Of a stretch of DNA of 64,000 nt, positions 33,246 to 44,060 are shown in pieces. Source of the stretch: Planococcus citri (lineage: Eukaryota; Arthropoda; Insecta; Hemiptera; Pseudococcidae). Both the position numbers and the translations under genes were made by a program. The DNA is taken from the NCBI RefSeq assembly GCF_950023065.1, contig NC_088678.1, positions 79,083,590-79,147,589 on the forward strand, in the 5' to 3' direction. The notes below the pieces were generated by a model, which had not been told where the DNA came from, ran no database searches, and saw only the letters and a list, made by a program, of their open reading frames with translations. Position 1 is the stretch's first letter. Every line of letters begins with the position of its first letter.

Positions 33246-34424
33246 ATGGGAAAAGACTTCTATCAAATACTAGGAATCGCGCGAAACGCTTCAGACGACG
33301 AGATCAAAAAAGCCTACCGTAAGCTCGCCCTAAAGTACCATCCGGATAAGAACAAAACGCCCGGAGCCGAGGAGAAATTCAAAGAAGTAGCCGAAGCGTA
33401 CGAAGTGCTCAGTGATAAGAAGAAAAAAGACATCTACGACAAATACGGCGAAGATGGTCTAAAAGGCAGCTCCGGCGGCGGTCCCGGTGCCGGCTCAGCC
33501 GGTCACGGTGGCTCGTACACGTACACTTTCCACGGCGATCCGCGAGCCACATTCGCTCAATTCTTCGGCACCTCTAGTCCGTTTCAAGCCTTCTTCGATA
33601 TGGGTGGCGGTACAGGAGGCACGAGGATGTTCGGATTCAGCGACGACGATATGGAAATCGACGATCCGTTCGCATTGGGTGGCGGTTTCCGCGGCCCTGG
33701 CGGTGGCGCTTTCAGATCTCAGTCGTTTAACGTGCACGGCTCTCCGAATAAATCCAAAGATCGCGAACAAGATCCGCCTATCGAACACGATCTGTACGTT
33801 TCGTTAGAGGAAATCGATAAAGGATGCACGAAGAAAATGAAGATATCCAGACGAGTACTGCAGCAAGACGGCAGCTTACGTAAAGAAGATAAAGTGCTCA
33901 CGATAAACATCAAACCGGGCTGGAAAGCTGGTACGAAGATAACTTTCCAAAAAGAAGGAGATCAGACGAGAAATAAAATTCCGGCCGATATTGTATTTAT
34001 AATCCGTGATAAGCCACATTCGTTATTCAAACGCGAAGGCAGTGATATTAGATATACAGCTAAAATATTATTAAAACAGGTACGTAATCATCGACACTTC
34101 CATCTTATCGTTATCTCACTATTCCTCATATTGACTCTTGTACTAATCTCGATGTGTTTTTTCTCTTCTCTCTCATTTAAACAGGCATTATGCGGCACAA
34201 TCGTAAGCGTACCGACATTATCCGGAGAAAAAATCCAACTGAATTTACTAAACGAAGTAATTAAACCAAATACGGTCAAACGAATCCAAGGCAAAGGATT
34301 ACCTTTCCCCAAAGAACCCAACAGAAGAGGCGATCTACTAGTCAGTTTCGACATCAAATTCCCCGATAGTTTAACGGCAAATGTTAAAGATATTATATAC
34401 GATACACTGCCTAGCGAATATTGA
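33246..34424 (+). CDS. DnaJ-1: DnaJ homologue subfamily B member 1-like (Hsp40)
   Basis: A type II J-domain co-chaperone: it delivers clients to Hsp70 and stimulates its ATPase. Coding exons are 33246-34079 and 34185-34424, giving 357 residues (DNAJB1/DNAJB4 about 340). Residues 1-70 are the J domain with the catalytic HPD motif at 32-34 in LKYHPDKNKTPG. A Gly/Phe-rich linker with GGGPGAGSAGHGG runs to about residue 155. The two C-terminal substrate-binding domains follow (HDLYVSLEEIDKGCTKKMKI, KPGWKAGTKITF, DIVFIIRDKPHSLFKREGSD, then GEKIQLNLLNEVIKPNT and GKGLPFPKEPNRRGDLLVSF). No zinc-finger CxxCxGxG repeats are present, which excludes subfamily A. The 105-nt intron is a multiple of three without a stop, so a retained form would stay in frame; homology favours splicing. 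Regulation: see the heat-shock-like array upstream. Confidence 0.97.
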   Translation: MGKDFYQILGIARNASDDEIKKAYRKLALKYHPDKNKTPGAEEKFKEVAEAYEVLSDKKKKDIYDKYGEDGLKGSSGGGPGAGSAGHGGSYTYTFHGDPRATFAQFFGTSSPFQAFFDMGGGTGGTRMFGFSDDDMEIDDPFALGGGFRGPGGGAFRSQSFNVHGSPNKSKDREQDPPIEHDLYVSLEEIDKGCTKKMKISRRVLQQDGSLRKEDKVLTINIKPGWKAGTKITFQKEGDQTRNKIPADIVFIIRDKPHSLFKREGSDIRYTAKILLKQVRNHRHFHLIVISLFLILTLVLISMCFFSSLSFKQALCGTIVSVPTLSGEKIQLNLLNEVIKPNTVKRIQGKGLPFPKEPNRRGDLLVSFDIKFPDSLTANVKDIIYDTLPSEY

Positions 34425-36080
34425 GAAAAATCAACGATTCCAGTTCAGAAAATATTAATTTATCTGAAACAAGTTACGTGTATTTTTTATTTTTATTTGT
34501 ACTTAATGTTTGTATACAAATTTTTGTACTACTTGATAAGTTATTTTCTTCTCGATGAGCATAAATTCGATCCCCCTTCTTTTTTCTTTTTCAATGTTAT
34601 TACCCTCTCGAATAATTAGAGATGTAATTTATGACTCGAATAGTATATCAGAATTTTTACAATAATTTTTTTTTTTAGAAACGTTAAGATCGAAAATTTT
34701 TTCATCGTTTTAAATCAATCAATTTCAGCTTATTAGTTTTTAAAATATAATAAGATTTTTAGTGAAACGAACGAGTGAAAAAATTTTCGACTTTTGTTTT
34801 TGTTAAATAATTTTTTTAAATCATCTTTCAATTATTATATTACCTATCGTTGAAGTCTCTCTTATGTCGTTATCATTTTTATGTGTTGTGTTTTCCTATA
34901 AATAATTTGTACATAGATATATCGCGCGAAGTCATAAATATATCGAACGATTCGTCGCTGAAGATTTTTCATAAATAGGGTACGTAACGCGGCTACGAAT
35001 CGATTTCCTAATAATTAACGTTTTAAGTCGTGTAAATTGCCTAAGTACCTATTGTAAATATGTATAGATGAATTTTGATTAAATCGTATTTCTTTTTTTT
35101 TACTTACTCTCATTTCTTTTTTTAATATTATTGCTAATGCTAAATGTGCGAGTGAGTGAAATGAAATGAAATGAAAGGCGACAAAGACGTTTTATATTTG
35201 GCGACGACGACGACGACGACAATGTTCAATGGATGATGGTTAACCTTGTGGCGGTATTTGTATTGTAAAACTGTAATAACGGAATTAAGTAGGCGGAAGC
35301 AGTGAGGTGGTATGATGTCATGTTGTCTAGCCTTGTCTTAGATTTAACATCACTCTACAGACCATCTGTTCTGTTGTGGAATTATTAATATAGTACATAA
35401 CATACGTACTATATACACAATTACACACGCATACATTGAAATATTCGTCCTAGATAGTCATGTACCAACGTATCATTAAAACGGATAAACGGATAATTAA
35501 ACGAGATCGCGATGAAGCTGACAAATTGTACGAGGATTGAGGAGCTTCGAGATTTTGAGATGTGTGCGTCAAGTCAGTGGCGAGTTTTATTAATTAACGA
35601 GTGATTTATCAAAGAAGGTTGCAATGTTTTCGTCGGAATCAAATTTGGTAATACGCGGTTTTTAATAACAGGAAGTTCTTTCTTACTTCCGAAATAAGAA
35701 GAAATGAAGCGTATTGATCAATTTCGACGATGAGTGAACGTGATGATCGAATGGTTTCGTGATATTCGGTTTTTGATTTGCGTTGGTAAGGTTGAGAAAT
35801 TCGTGAATTATGAGATTATAGGGGTCGTGACTTTCCAGGGTTCAGTTCATGGTTGTGATTGATCTCAGAACTTAGATATGAAAACTCAATTGAACGATTC
35901 ACTAGGTATACCTATCTGTACATACGATTTTACAAATCGCGATTAGACTAGGATCAGATTATTTTCTTTGAGGTGGGGGGAATGGGTGGAGGGGTATGCA
36001 GGAACTGGACAGAGGCATCGAAAAAAATAGCATCAAAAATCAATCCTAAAGTTGGTTAATTCGATGGTTTGTGGCTACAC
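34425..36080. other. DnaJ 3' UTR and intergenic region
   Basis: AT-rich sequence without a coding signal. Short microsatellites are present: GAAAT repeats near 35160-35176 and (GAC)n near 35201-35220. No exact AATAAA was tied to the DnaJ 3' end; an ATTAAA lies near 35079. Confidence 0.5.
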
Positions 36081-36081
36081 A

Positions 36082-36770
36082 GGCCGGTATATGACAATAG
36101 GAATAATTGCATCTCCCCCCCCCCCTCCACCGATCCACCGGTACAAATTTTTTCTTAAAGGGGATATCCTAAGGAACATTTTAAAGCAAACTTGCCAAAA
36201 AAGTACTCACACGAAATGTTTTGAACTTGACAAAGCCAGATCAAAAGCATGCAAAAATTTATCACTAACCAAAATTTCAAGTTCTAAAATGCATTTTTCG
36301 GTTTTTGGTGATTTTCGAAAAAAAATTTGAATTGGACAGAGCTAAATCGAAAAAGCATGCAACATTTCATCACCAGCCAAAATTTCAAGTGCCAAAGTGC
36401 ATTTTTCAATTTTTGTTGAATTTTTGAATTTATCAAATTTAAGCCAAAAATGAGAAAAAAAATCAAAATTTTCCCAAATTGACATAGAAAGCTGAAATTT
36501 AAAATATACCCTATTTTTGACCTGTCAAATCGATTGTAAACGATTTCAAACTGTTTTGAGCAGTTCTGGAGCCTCCAAAAGATTTTTGAAACTTAGAAAT
36601 TCCGCAAAATTTCGTCGTTTTGGAGCCTCCAGCCACTTTTCGGAAATTACTGGAGCCTCCACGGAATTTTTTCAACTTTTTCTAGAAAATTTCATTAAAA
36701 TGAAGTTGGAAAATCGAAATTCACTCTGCACAGTGGAACATTACAAATTGAAATGAAAAGATGAACTAAG
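36082..36770 (+). mobile_element. Truncated fold-back element (left part only)
   Basis: It begins with GGCCGGTATATGACAATAGG, a diverged form of the terminus of the 37037 element, then a C tract with the ACCGATCCACCGG block. The arm words follow in the same order (TCAAGT..AAA.TGCATTTTTCG, CAAATCGATTG, GAGCAGTTCTGGAGCCTCC). No matching right end is found before it gives way to minisatellite sequence. Confidence 0.65.
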
Positions 36771-37036
36771 TATTTTGCAACTTTTTTGGCAATTTTTGGC
36801 CACCAAATGAGAATTTTTGCAATTTCTAGAAAATATAGTATGCACACATTGTGCACCTTAGTTAGGCTTTTTGGACAAAAAAGCAAAACTTTGACAATTT
36901 TTGAAAAAATTTGAGACCGTTTGGCACTTTTTTTTCGGAAAAAACGACAATTTTTAGCAACTTTCGTAATTTTTGAAAAAACGAAAATTTTTGGAAAAAA
37001 GCAAGACTTTTTGATAACTTTAGCCAAAAGCAGATA
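36771..37036. repeat. Degenerate T-tract/GCAAAAA minisatellite, segment 1
   Basis: Irregular 30-45-bp units of the type AATTTTTGGCAAAAAAGCGAGA recur here. This segment abuts the left TA of the 2,049-bp fold-back element; the same repeat resumes at 39088. Confidence 0.7.
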
Positions 37037-39085
37037 GTCCGGCATATGACAATAGGAGTAATCGCACCCCCCCCGCCGATCCTCCGGGAACACTGTGTTC
37101 TTAAAGGGGGCATCCTAAGAACATTTTAAAGCAAACTTGCCCAAAAAAAAGTTGGCCTTACTTACAAAATGGCGGTCATTTTGATTGACAGGTCAGCCGA
37201 AATCGCAGATTTTGCGTTTCAACATAAGACTTGCACGAAATTTTTCAAACCTTACAAAGGTAGATCGAAAGATCATGCAGAAATGAATCACCTGTCAAAA
37301 TTTCAAGTGCTAAAGTGCGTTTTTCGATTTTTGGTGAATTTTTGAAAATCAAATTTAGACCAAAAATGAGGGAAAAAATCAAAATTTTACCAAATTGACC
37401 AAAAGAAAGCTGAGATTTGAAATATATTTTCGACATGCTAAATCGACTGGAAAAGGTTTCAACCCGTTTTGAGCAGTTCTGGAGCCTCCAGCAGATTTTT
37501 GAAACTCGAAATTCCCACAAAATTCCATCAAATTGGAGTTGTAAACCTGAAATTTATTCTAAAAACTAATTTCAATACGCTATACGAAGTACTGCAGGTG
37601 AATTTCAAGTCGTTTTGGAGCCTCCAGCGACTTTTTGTAAATTCCTAAAGCCTCCAGTAGATTTTTGAAACTTTAAATTTTCACTAAATTTCATCAAATA
37701 GAGATGGAAAGCTCAAATTTACTCTGCACTCCAATTTTAACACCCTCTGAAGACGACTTCAGGTGGGTTCAAGTCATTTTAGAGCCTCCAGCGAGTTTTT
37801 TGAAAATTACTGGAGCCTCCAGTAGATTTTTGAAACTTGAAATTTCCCCAAAATTTTATCAAACTGAGATGGAGAGTCGAAATTCATTCTAAAAACTAAT
37901 TTCAATACGCTACGAAGTTTACTGCTGGTGGATTTCAAGTCGTTTTGGAGCATCCAACAACTTTTTGAAAGGTTATATGGCGTTTTTCTGGAAAATTGAA
38001 ATTTCCTAAAAGTAGCTGGAAGCTTCAAAGCCATTTGAAACCACCATGTAGTCTGCGGAGTAAATTCCAGCTTGCAGACTACATTTGATAAATTAATGTT
38101 GCGGGAATTTCAAGTTTCAAAAATCTACTGGAGGCTCCAGTAATTTTCAAAAAAGTCGCAGGAGGCTCTAAAATGACTTGAACCCACCTTAAGTCGTCTT
38201 CAGAGGGTGTTAAAATTGGAGTGCAGAGTAAATTTCAGCTTTCCATCTCCATTTGATGAAATTTTGTGAAAATTAAAAATTTAAAGTTTCAAAAATCTGC
38301 TGGAGGCTTCAGGAATTTTCAAATAGTCGCTGGAGGCTCCAAAACGACTTGAAATTCACCTGCAGTACTTCGTAGAGTATTGAAATTAGTTTTTAGAATA
38401 AATTTCAGGTTTACAATTCCAGTTTGTTGGAATTATGTGGGAATTTCTAGTTTCAAAAATCTGCTGGAGGCTTCAGGAATTTTCAAAAAGTCGCTGGAGG
38501 CTCCAAAACGACTTGAAATTCATCTGCAGTACTTCGTAGCGTATTGAAATTATGTTTTTAGAATAAATTTCAGCTTTACAATTCCAGTATGTTGGAATTT
38601 TGTGGGAATTTCGAGTTTCAAAAATATGCTGGAGGCTCCAGAACTGCTCAAAACGGGATGAATCCGTTTCCAATCGATTTGGCATGTCGAAAATAGGGTA
38701 TACCTCAAATTTCAGCTTTCTTGGTCAATTTGGTAAAATTTTGATTTTTTCCCTCATTTTTGACCTGATTTTCAAAAATTCACCAAAAATCGAAAAACGC
38801 ACTTCAGCACTTGAAATTTTGACGGGTGATAAATTTTTGCATGATCTTTCGATCTACTTTTGTAAGGTTTGAAAAATTTCGTGCAAGTCCTATGTTGAAA
38901 CGCAAAATCTGCGATTTCGGCTGATCTGTTAATCAAAATGGCTGCCATTTTGTAAGTAGACCCTCTTTTTTTTGAGTACAAGGGCTAGAAATGTTCCTTA
39001 GGACTCCCGCCTTAAAGAAAAAAGTTGTCCCGGAGGATCGGCGGAGGGGGGGGGGTGCAATTACTCCTATTGTCATATGCCGGAC
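37037..39085. mobile_element. 2,049-bp fold-back element with TA flanks
   Basis: The left end GTCCGGCATATGACAATAGG and the right end, read in reverse complement, start with the same 20 bases. The match continues through a C tract, the block GCCGATCCTCCGGGA and on for about 450 bp. Further inward both arms carry ~175-190-bp sub-repeats with GGAGCCTCCAGCGAC. The centre is an 11-bp perfect stem, ATGTAGTCTGC/GCAGACTACAT, at 38046-38056 and 38074-38084 with a 17-nt loop. That lies at the midpoint of the element, so the whole unit can fold into one hairpin. Flanking TA (37035-37036 and 39086-39087) looks like a target duplication. No open frame resembling a transposase is present, so the element is non-autonomous. 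Confidence 0.85.
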
Positions 39086-39087
39086 TA

Positions 39088-39488
39088 AGAACTTTTTGAA
39101 AATTATTGGCAAAAAAGTGACATTATATTTTGTCAATTTTAGGCAAAAAAGCGAGACTAAATATAATTTTCGGAAAGGAAGTAAAATTTTCAACATTTTT
39201 GCTAAAAAGCGAGAATTTTTGTCTAATAGCAAGATTTTGATGAAGTAGCATTTTTGAAAAATTAATTAAATACTGGCCAAAAAAAATTTTTTCGCAATTT
39301 TTGTCACAAAAGCAAGTTTTTTCAGCAACTTTAAGCAGAATTTCATTAGCAATAATTATGAGCAAAAAATGATACGTTTTTGCAATTTTTGTCGAAAAAG
39401 CGAAAGTTTTTCTCATTTGTGGGTGAAAGGTGGGATTTTCAATATTTTTTTGGAAAAAAATTGAGACTTTGAAATTTTTTTCAAAATA
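39088..39488. repeat. Degenerate T-tract/GCAAAAA minisatellite, segment 2
   Basis: The same kind of units as at 36771-37036 fill the 400 bp between the two fold-back elements (TTTGGCAAAAAAGTGACA, AGGCAAAAAAGCGAGAC, GTCGAAAAAGCGAAAG). The two elements thus appear to sit inside one older repeat field. Confidence 0.7.
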
Positions 39489-41014
39489 GTCGGGGAGCCT
39501 GCATAAGGATCTATTGTACCCCCCTCCCACCTGGTCGATCCTCCGGGACAATTTTTTTCTTAAAGGGAGGGTCCTGAGGAACATTTCTAGCCCTTAAGTG
39601 CTAAAGTACCTTTTTCGATTTTTGGTGATCAAAATTTCATCAAATTGACCAAGAACGCTGAAATTTGGGATATACCCTATTTCCGACATGCCAAATCGAT
39701 TGGAAACTGTTTCAACCCGTTTTGAGCCGTTCTGAAGCCTCCAGCAGATTTTTGAAACTGAAATTTCCCAAAATTTCATCAATTTAAGAATTAAGATGGA
39801 TGGAAATCCAAAATTTCATTCTACAAACTAATTTCATTACGACTAGCTTGTACTTTTAAATTTCAATTTTCCAAAAAACGCCATACAATCTTTCAAAAAG
39901 TCGCTGGAGGCTCCAAAACGACGAAATCCACCAGCAGTCGACTTCGTAGCATATTGAAATTAGTTGGCAGAGTATTTCGGCATTCCAACTCTTCATAAAA
40001 GGTTGTGGGAATTTCAAGTTTCAAAAATCTGGTGGAGACTCCAGTAATTTTTAAAAAGCCGCTGGAGGCTCCAAAATGACTTAAACTCACTTGAAGTCGT
40101 CTTCAGAAAGTGTTAAAATTGGAATGTAGAGTAAATTTCGGCTTCTTTCCATCTCCGTTTGATGAAATTTTAGGTAAATTTCAAGTTTTAAAAATCTACT
40201 GGAGGCTCCAGTAATTTTCAAAAAGTCGCTGGAAGCTCCAAAACGACTTGAACTCCACCTGCAGTCGACTTCGTAGCGTATTGAAATTAGTTTGCAGAAT
40301 GAATTTCGGATGAAATTTTGGGAAATTTCAAGTTTCAAAAATCTACTGGAGGCTCCAGTAATTTTCAAAAAGTCGCTAAAGGCTCCAAAAATGACTTAAA
40401 CCCACCTGAAGTCGTCTTCAGAGGGTGTTAAAATTGGAGTGCAGAATAAATGTCGGTTTCTTTTCATAGTTATCTCCGTTTGATGAAATTTTGTGGGAAT
40501 TTTGATTTTCAAAAATCTGCTGGAGGCTCCAGAACTGCTCAAAACGGGCTGAAACAGTTTCCAATCGATTTGGCATGTCGAAAGTAGGGTATATCCCAAA
40601 TTTCAGCGTTCTTGATCAGTTTGGTAAAATTTTGATATTTCCCCCATTTTTGGCCTAATTTTTTTTTTACATTTTTTTATACTGGGCGTGTATGATTTTC
40701 AAAAATTACCAAAAATCGAAAAAGGTACTTTAGCACTTGAAATTTTGACAGGTGATAAATTTTTGCCTGATCTTTCGATCTACCTGTGTACGGTGTAAAT
40801 AAATTCGTGCAAGTCCTCGGTTGAAACACAAAATCTGCGATTTCGGCTAACCTATTAATCAAAATGGCCGCCATTTTGTAAGTAGGGTCACTTTTTTTTT
40901 AATTCAAGGGCTAGAAATGTTCCTTAATTAGGACTCCCCCCTTTAAGAGAAAAGTTGTCCCGGTGGATCGACGGGGGGAGGGGGTGCAATAGACCGTTAT
41001 GCGGGCTCCTGGAC
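39489..41014. mobile_element. 1,526-bp fold-back element, second family member
   Basis: Left terminus GTCGGGGAGCCTGCATAAGG and the reverse complement of the right terminus GTCCAGGAGCCCGCATAACG agree at most positions. Next come a TCTATTG(T/C)ACCCCC block and the ATCCTCCGGGACA block (GATCCACCGGGACA in the right arm). TA lies on both sides (39487-39488, 41015-41016). Internally it has the same GGAGGCTCC sub-repeats as the 2,049-bp element but in a different arrangement, and the two arms are less symmetrical. No coding capacity is seen. Confidence 0.75.
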
Positions 41015-41016
41015 TA

Positions 41017-41220
41017 AAAAACTGTAATTTTTTGGCAGAGCAACTTTTGTAAAAAAAAAAGTGGGAGTTTTATTCTACGAATTTTTTTGGCAAATTTCGG
41101 AGTAAAAGCGAGATTTTCTTTTAATTTTTAGACAAAAAAACAAAACATCTGGCTTTTTGGTTAATTTTTGTAAAAAAATCCAGACTTTTTGGCATTTTTC
41201 ATTGGCGATGATTTGAGCTG
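41017..41220. repeat. Degenerate T-tract/GCAAAAA minisatellite, segment 3
   Basis: Right flank of the 1,526-bp element; the same degenerate vocabulary continues for about 200 bp (AAAAGCGAGATTTTC, GACAAAAAAACAAAAC). Confidence 0.6.
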
Positions 41221-43490
41221 TTCTATAGTCTGCAGTCAATTTTCAGTTTCTCCATGTTTTCCATGGTCAAAATAAAACTCAACTCCCATAAAATCGGGTT
41301 CACTGTCTTTGATATGGGTCTTCCGATTGATTTTGGCTCATATTTTCAATTCCTTCCTGCCAGTTCAAATCCAAATTTTTTTCTAGAAATTTTCGAGGAT
41401 TTTTCGAATATGCGTTCAAATTGACCGAAAGGCTCACGAACATGGTACACCCGACTTCATTGGTGCCGAATTTCTTTTTGGCAAAATTTATGGCATTTTT
41501 TTGAAAACTGGAGAATCCTAAAATGTGCTCGAGGCTCCAGAACCGCTCAAAATCATCAGAAATCGATATTGAGAGGTGCTGAATTTTATTTTGACCCCAA
41601 AATAATTCTCTTCTTCAATACTGTAGAATCCAAAAATCCACTGGAGAGAGGAGACTTCAAAAAAAATCACAAGATACAAACAGAGCTGCAAGCACTGAAG
41701 TTCATTTTCGGTCCTCCATATTCATTTTAAAATTCCAGGATAAAGTTGAAAACCTGCTGGAGTCTCCAGAATGGCTCAAAAATGGATATTCTACTTGAAC
41801 AATTTGCACATGATTTTACTCTAGGCTAGGGAGCTGACAAAAGCTTCAACTTCAATAAGTCAAGACGCGGTATTTCCCTAATTGATAGTTCGTCAAAACC
41901 ATACCTAATTACCTACCTATGTATGACTCCTTCAAAAATGAAATTTCCAAGACACTAAGAAGAGCAAAACCCACACCCACACACATGACCCTCTCTGCTT
42001 CTTCAAATCCAGCCCGAACAATCATACTCATCATTTTTCTCCACTGGAGATTCCAAATAATAACTAGGTAGGTACTTCATATTATGTACTTTAGCCGAGT
42101 TGGGATGAAAATCTATTATTTAATGACTCTTGGCCATTTCTCAGTAACGGTTTAGCTGTAGTAAAACTCGTATTCGATTACTCCAATAACTGTTGTGTGA
42201 GTCCACACAGTTGAAAAAAATTGATCGCCCAATTTCAATAGTGTAGGAAACGAGTATAACGAAAACATTGTAAGTAGGTGGAAATGGAAACCTACGAGAC
42301 GGGAAATTTTGACAATTAGTTATAATACTCGTCGTAGCTGCAAGTTGTAAATCTACGCACATAACTCAGCTATGATTTATCTGCCCCTGCTCAACTTATA
42401 CAAACTATACAAAATGACGATCCGGCAATATTAAAATTATACTTATTCGAGTACCAACTACTCCTAGATCACTTAGATAGATAGATCGATGAATTACAAA
42501 GATAACGGAAAAATTGCATCGACAATTGTTTATTATAAATTTATCATGAAACGTGGGATCACGCGAGCAACGATTTCGGTTATTTGTACTACACGATTTG
42601 CAATTGGCAACTGGCTGGCGGAGACGAAGTTGTAAATTATTAGTTTTTGATGGTCATCGCAGTCACACCAATATACCTACCTACAAATACAAATATACAC
42701 TTCCTTTACAAACGGCGGGTAATTTGTGTACAAATGGTAAATGGATGTGTATCCCAACTTGAACATTTTCATATCTATTATTATTATAATTTATAAATTC
42801 GAAAATTCGAATACTAAAATTCAAGGTGATAACGAAACGATTCACATTTGCATACCATAAACGAAAAGCGAAATTTTCGCTGTAAATGTAGATAGCTTTA
42901 CGTAGAAACAATGTATTTTCTGGTATCCGTTTCGATATAAACCATCCAAATACATATAATAAAAACTTGTCAGAAAATTTGTCATTCAGAAGCAATTTAT
43001 CCATCCGTTAAAATTTTTTTATTTTAATACGTCTTCACAATAAAAATACTTAATGGAATGACCGACAGACCGAGTTCAAAATACCCACCAAAAATTAAGA
43101 GGCCCTCTGTAGATTTTTTGGGAATCTCTTTTTCTTTTTCAGTCACGAGAAAAATGCTGCAATCTTTTTCCATAGAAAAATAAAACCACCTGCACTGTTT
43201 GTTCGTTTTTTTTCCCCCATAGAGTCCTTGGTATCTTTGAAACTCGATTTCTTGTGATGCGAAAAAATCAAGAAAAGTGATTTTTTGGAAAAATTTACAT
43301 AATGAGTACCCAGTGGAAGGGGAGGGGGGGGGGGTGAGACAAAAATTTTCCCAGCTTTTTCCGCTAGATGCTATTTGAAATTTCCAGCCAGATACTTGAA
43401 ATCTCACTAGGGCCGCATGATTCCTACAAAGTACAAATACCGAAATACGACCCTCAATTTTTGGTGAATCATTCAGGAACGAATTGATCA
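41221..43490. other. Intergenic stretch, no gene seen
   Basis: 41.4-41.8 kb has diverged fold-back arm words (GAGGCTCCAGAACCGCTC, CTGGAGTCTCCAG). 41.8-43.0 kb looks single-copy with TACCTACC-type words. A G tract lies at about 43320-43335. Open frames (up to 155 codons on the minus strand at 43024-43491) show no family features. Confidence 0.45.
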
Positions 43491-43539
43491 ATTTTTTGAA
43501 AGAACCGAACCATTTGCCAACGAATCGATCAATTATTTA

Positions 43540-44060
43540 ATTTATGAATCAATTCGTTCGCGAATGAGTCACTAATACGAATCAACTCGTAAATTGAGTA
43601 AATGAATCGATTCGTTCGCGAACGAGTCACTTGTACGAATCGATTCGTTCGCGAAGGAGTCACTAGTACGAATCGATTCGTTCGCGAACGAGTCACTTGT
43701 ACGAATCGATTCGTTCGCGAACGAGTCACTAGTACGAATCGATTCGTTCGCGAACGAGTCACTTGTACGAATCGATTCGTTCGCGAACGAGTCACTAGTA
43801 CGAATCGATTCGTTCGCGAACGAGTCACTTGTACGAATCGATTCGTTCGCGAACGAGTCACTAGTACGAATCGATTCGTTCGCGAACGAGTCACTTGTAC
43901 GAATCGATTCGTTCGCGAACTAGTCACTAGTACGAATCGATTCGTTCGCGAACGAGTCACTTGTACGAATCGATTCGTTCGCGAACGAGTCACTAGTACG
44001 AATCGATTCGTTCGCGAACGAGTCACTTGTACGAATCGATTCATTCGTGAACGAGTCACT
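43540..44060. repeat. 33-bp palindromic minisatellite
   Basis: About 14 near-identical 33-bp units. Each contains two 12-bp perfect palindromes, CGAATCGATTCG and CGTTCGCGAACG, overlapping by CG, followed by GAGTCACTTGTA or GAGTCACTAGTA. The TTGT and TAGT forms alternate strictly, so the true higher-order period is 66 bp. Because 33 is a multiple of three, long frames stay open on both strands (an 11-residue repeat TNRFVRERVT plus Cys or Ser on the plus strand; RTNRFVQVTRS and RTNRFVLVTRS on the minus strand). I regard those as passive. Single-unit variants include GAAGGAGTC (43653) and GAACTAGTC (43917). Confidence 0.95.

Noticed and set aside
36082..36770. Third complete fold-back element
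   Set aside because: Only a left terminus and part of one arm are present; no matching right end was found.
37037..41014. Transposase gene inside the fold-back elements
   Set aside because: No frame longer than about 100 codons and none with transposase-like motifs; the elements look non-autonomous.
43540..44060. CRISPR-like regular repeat
   Set aside because: Direct 33-bp repeats without unique spacers, in animal nuclear DNA; it is a tandem minisatellite.
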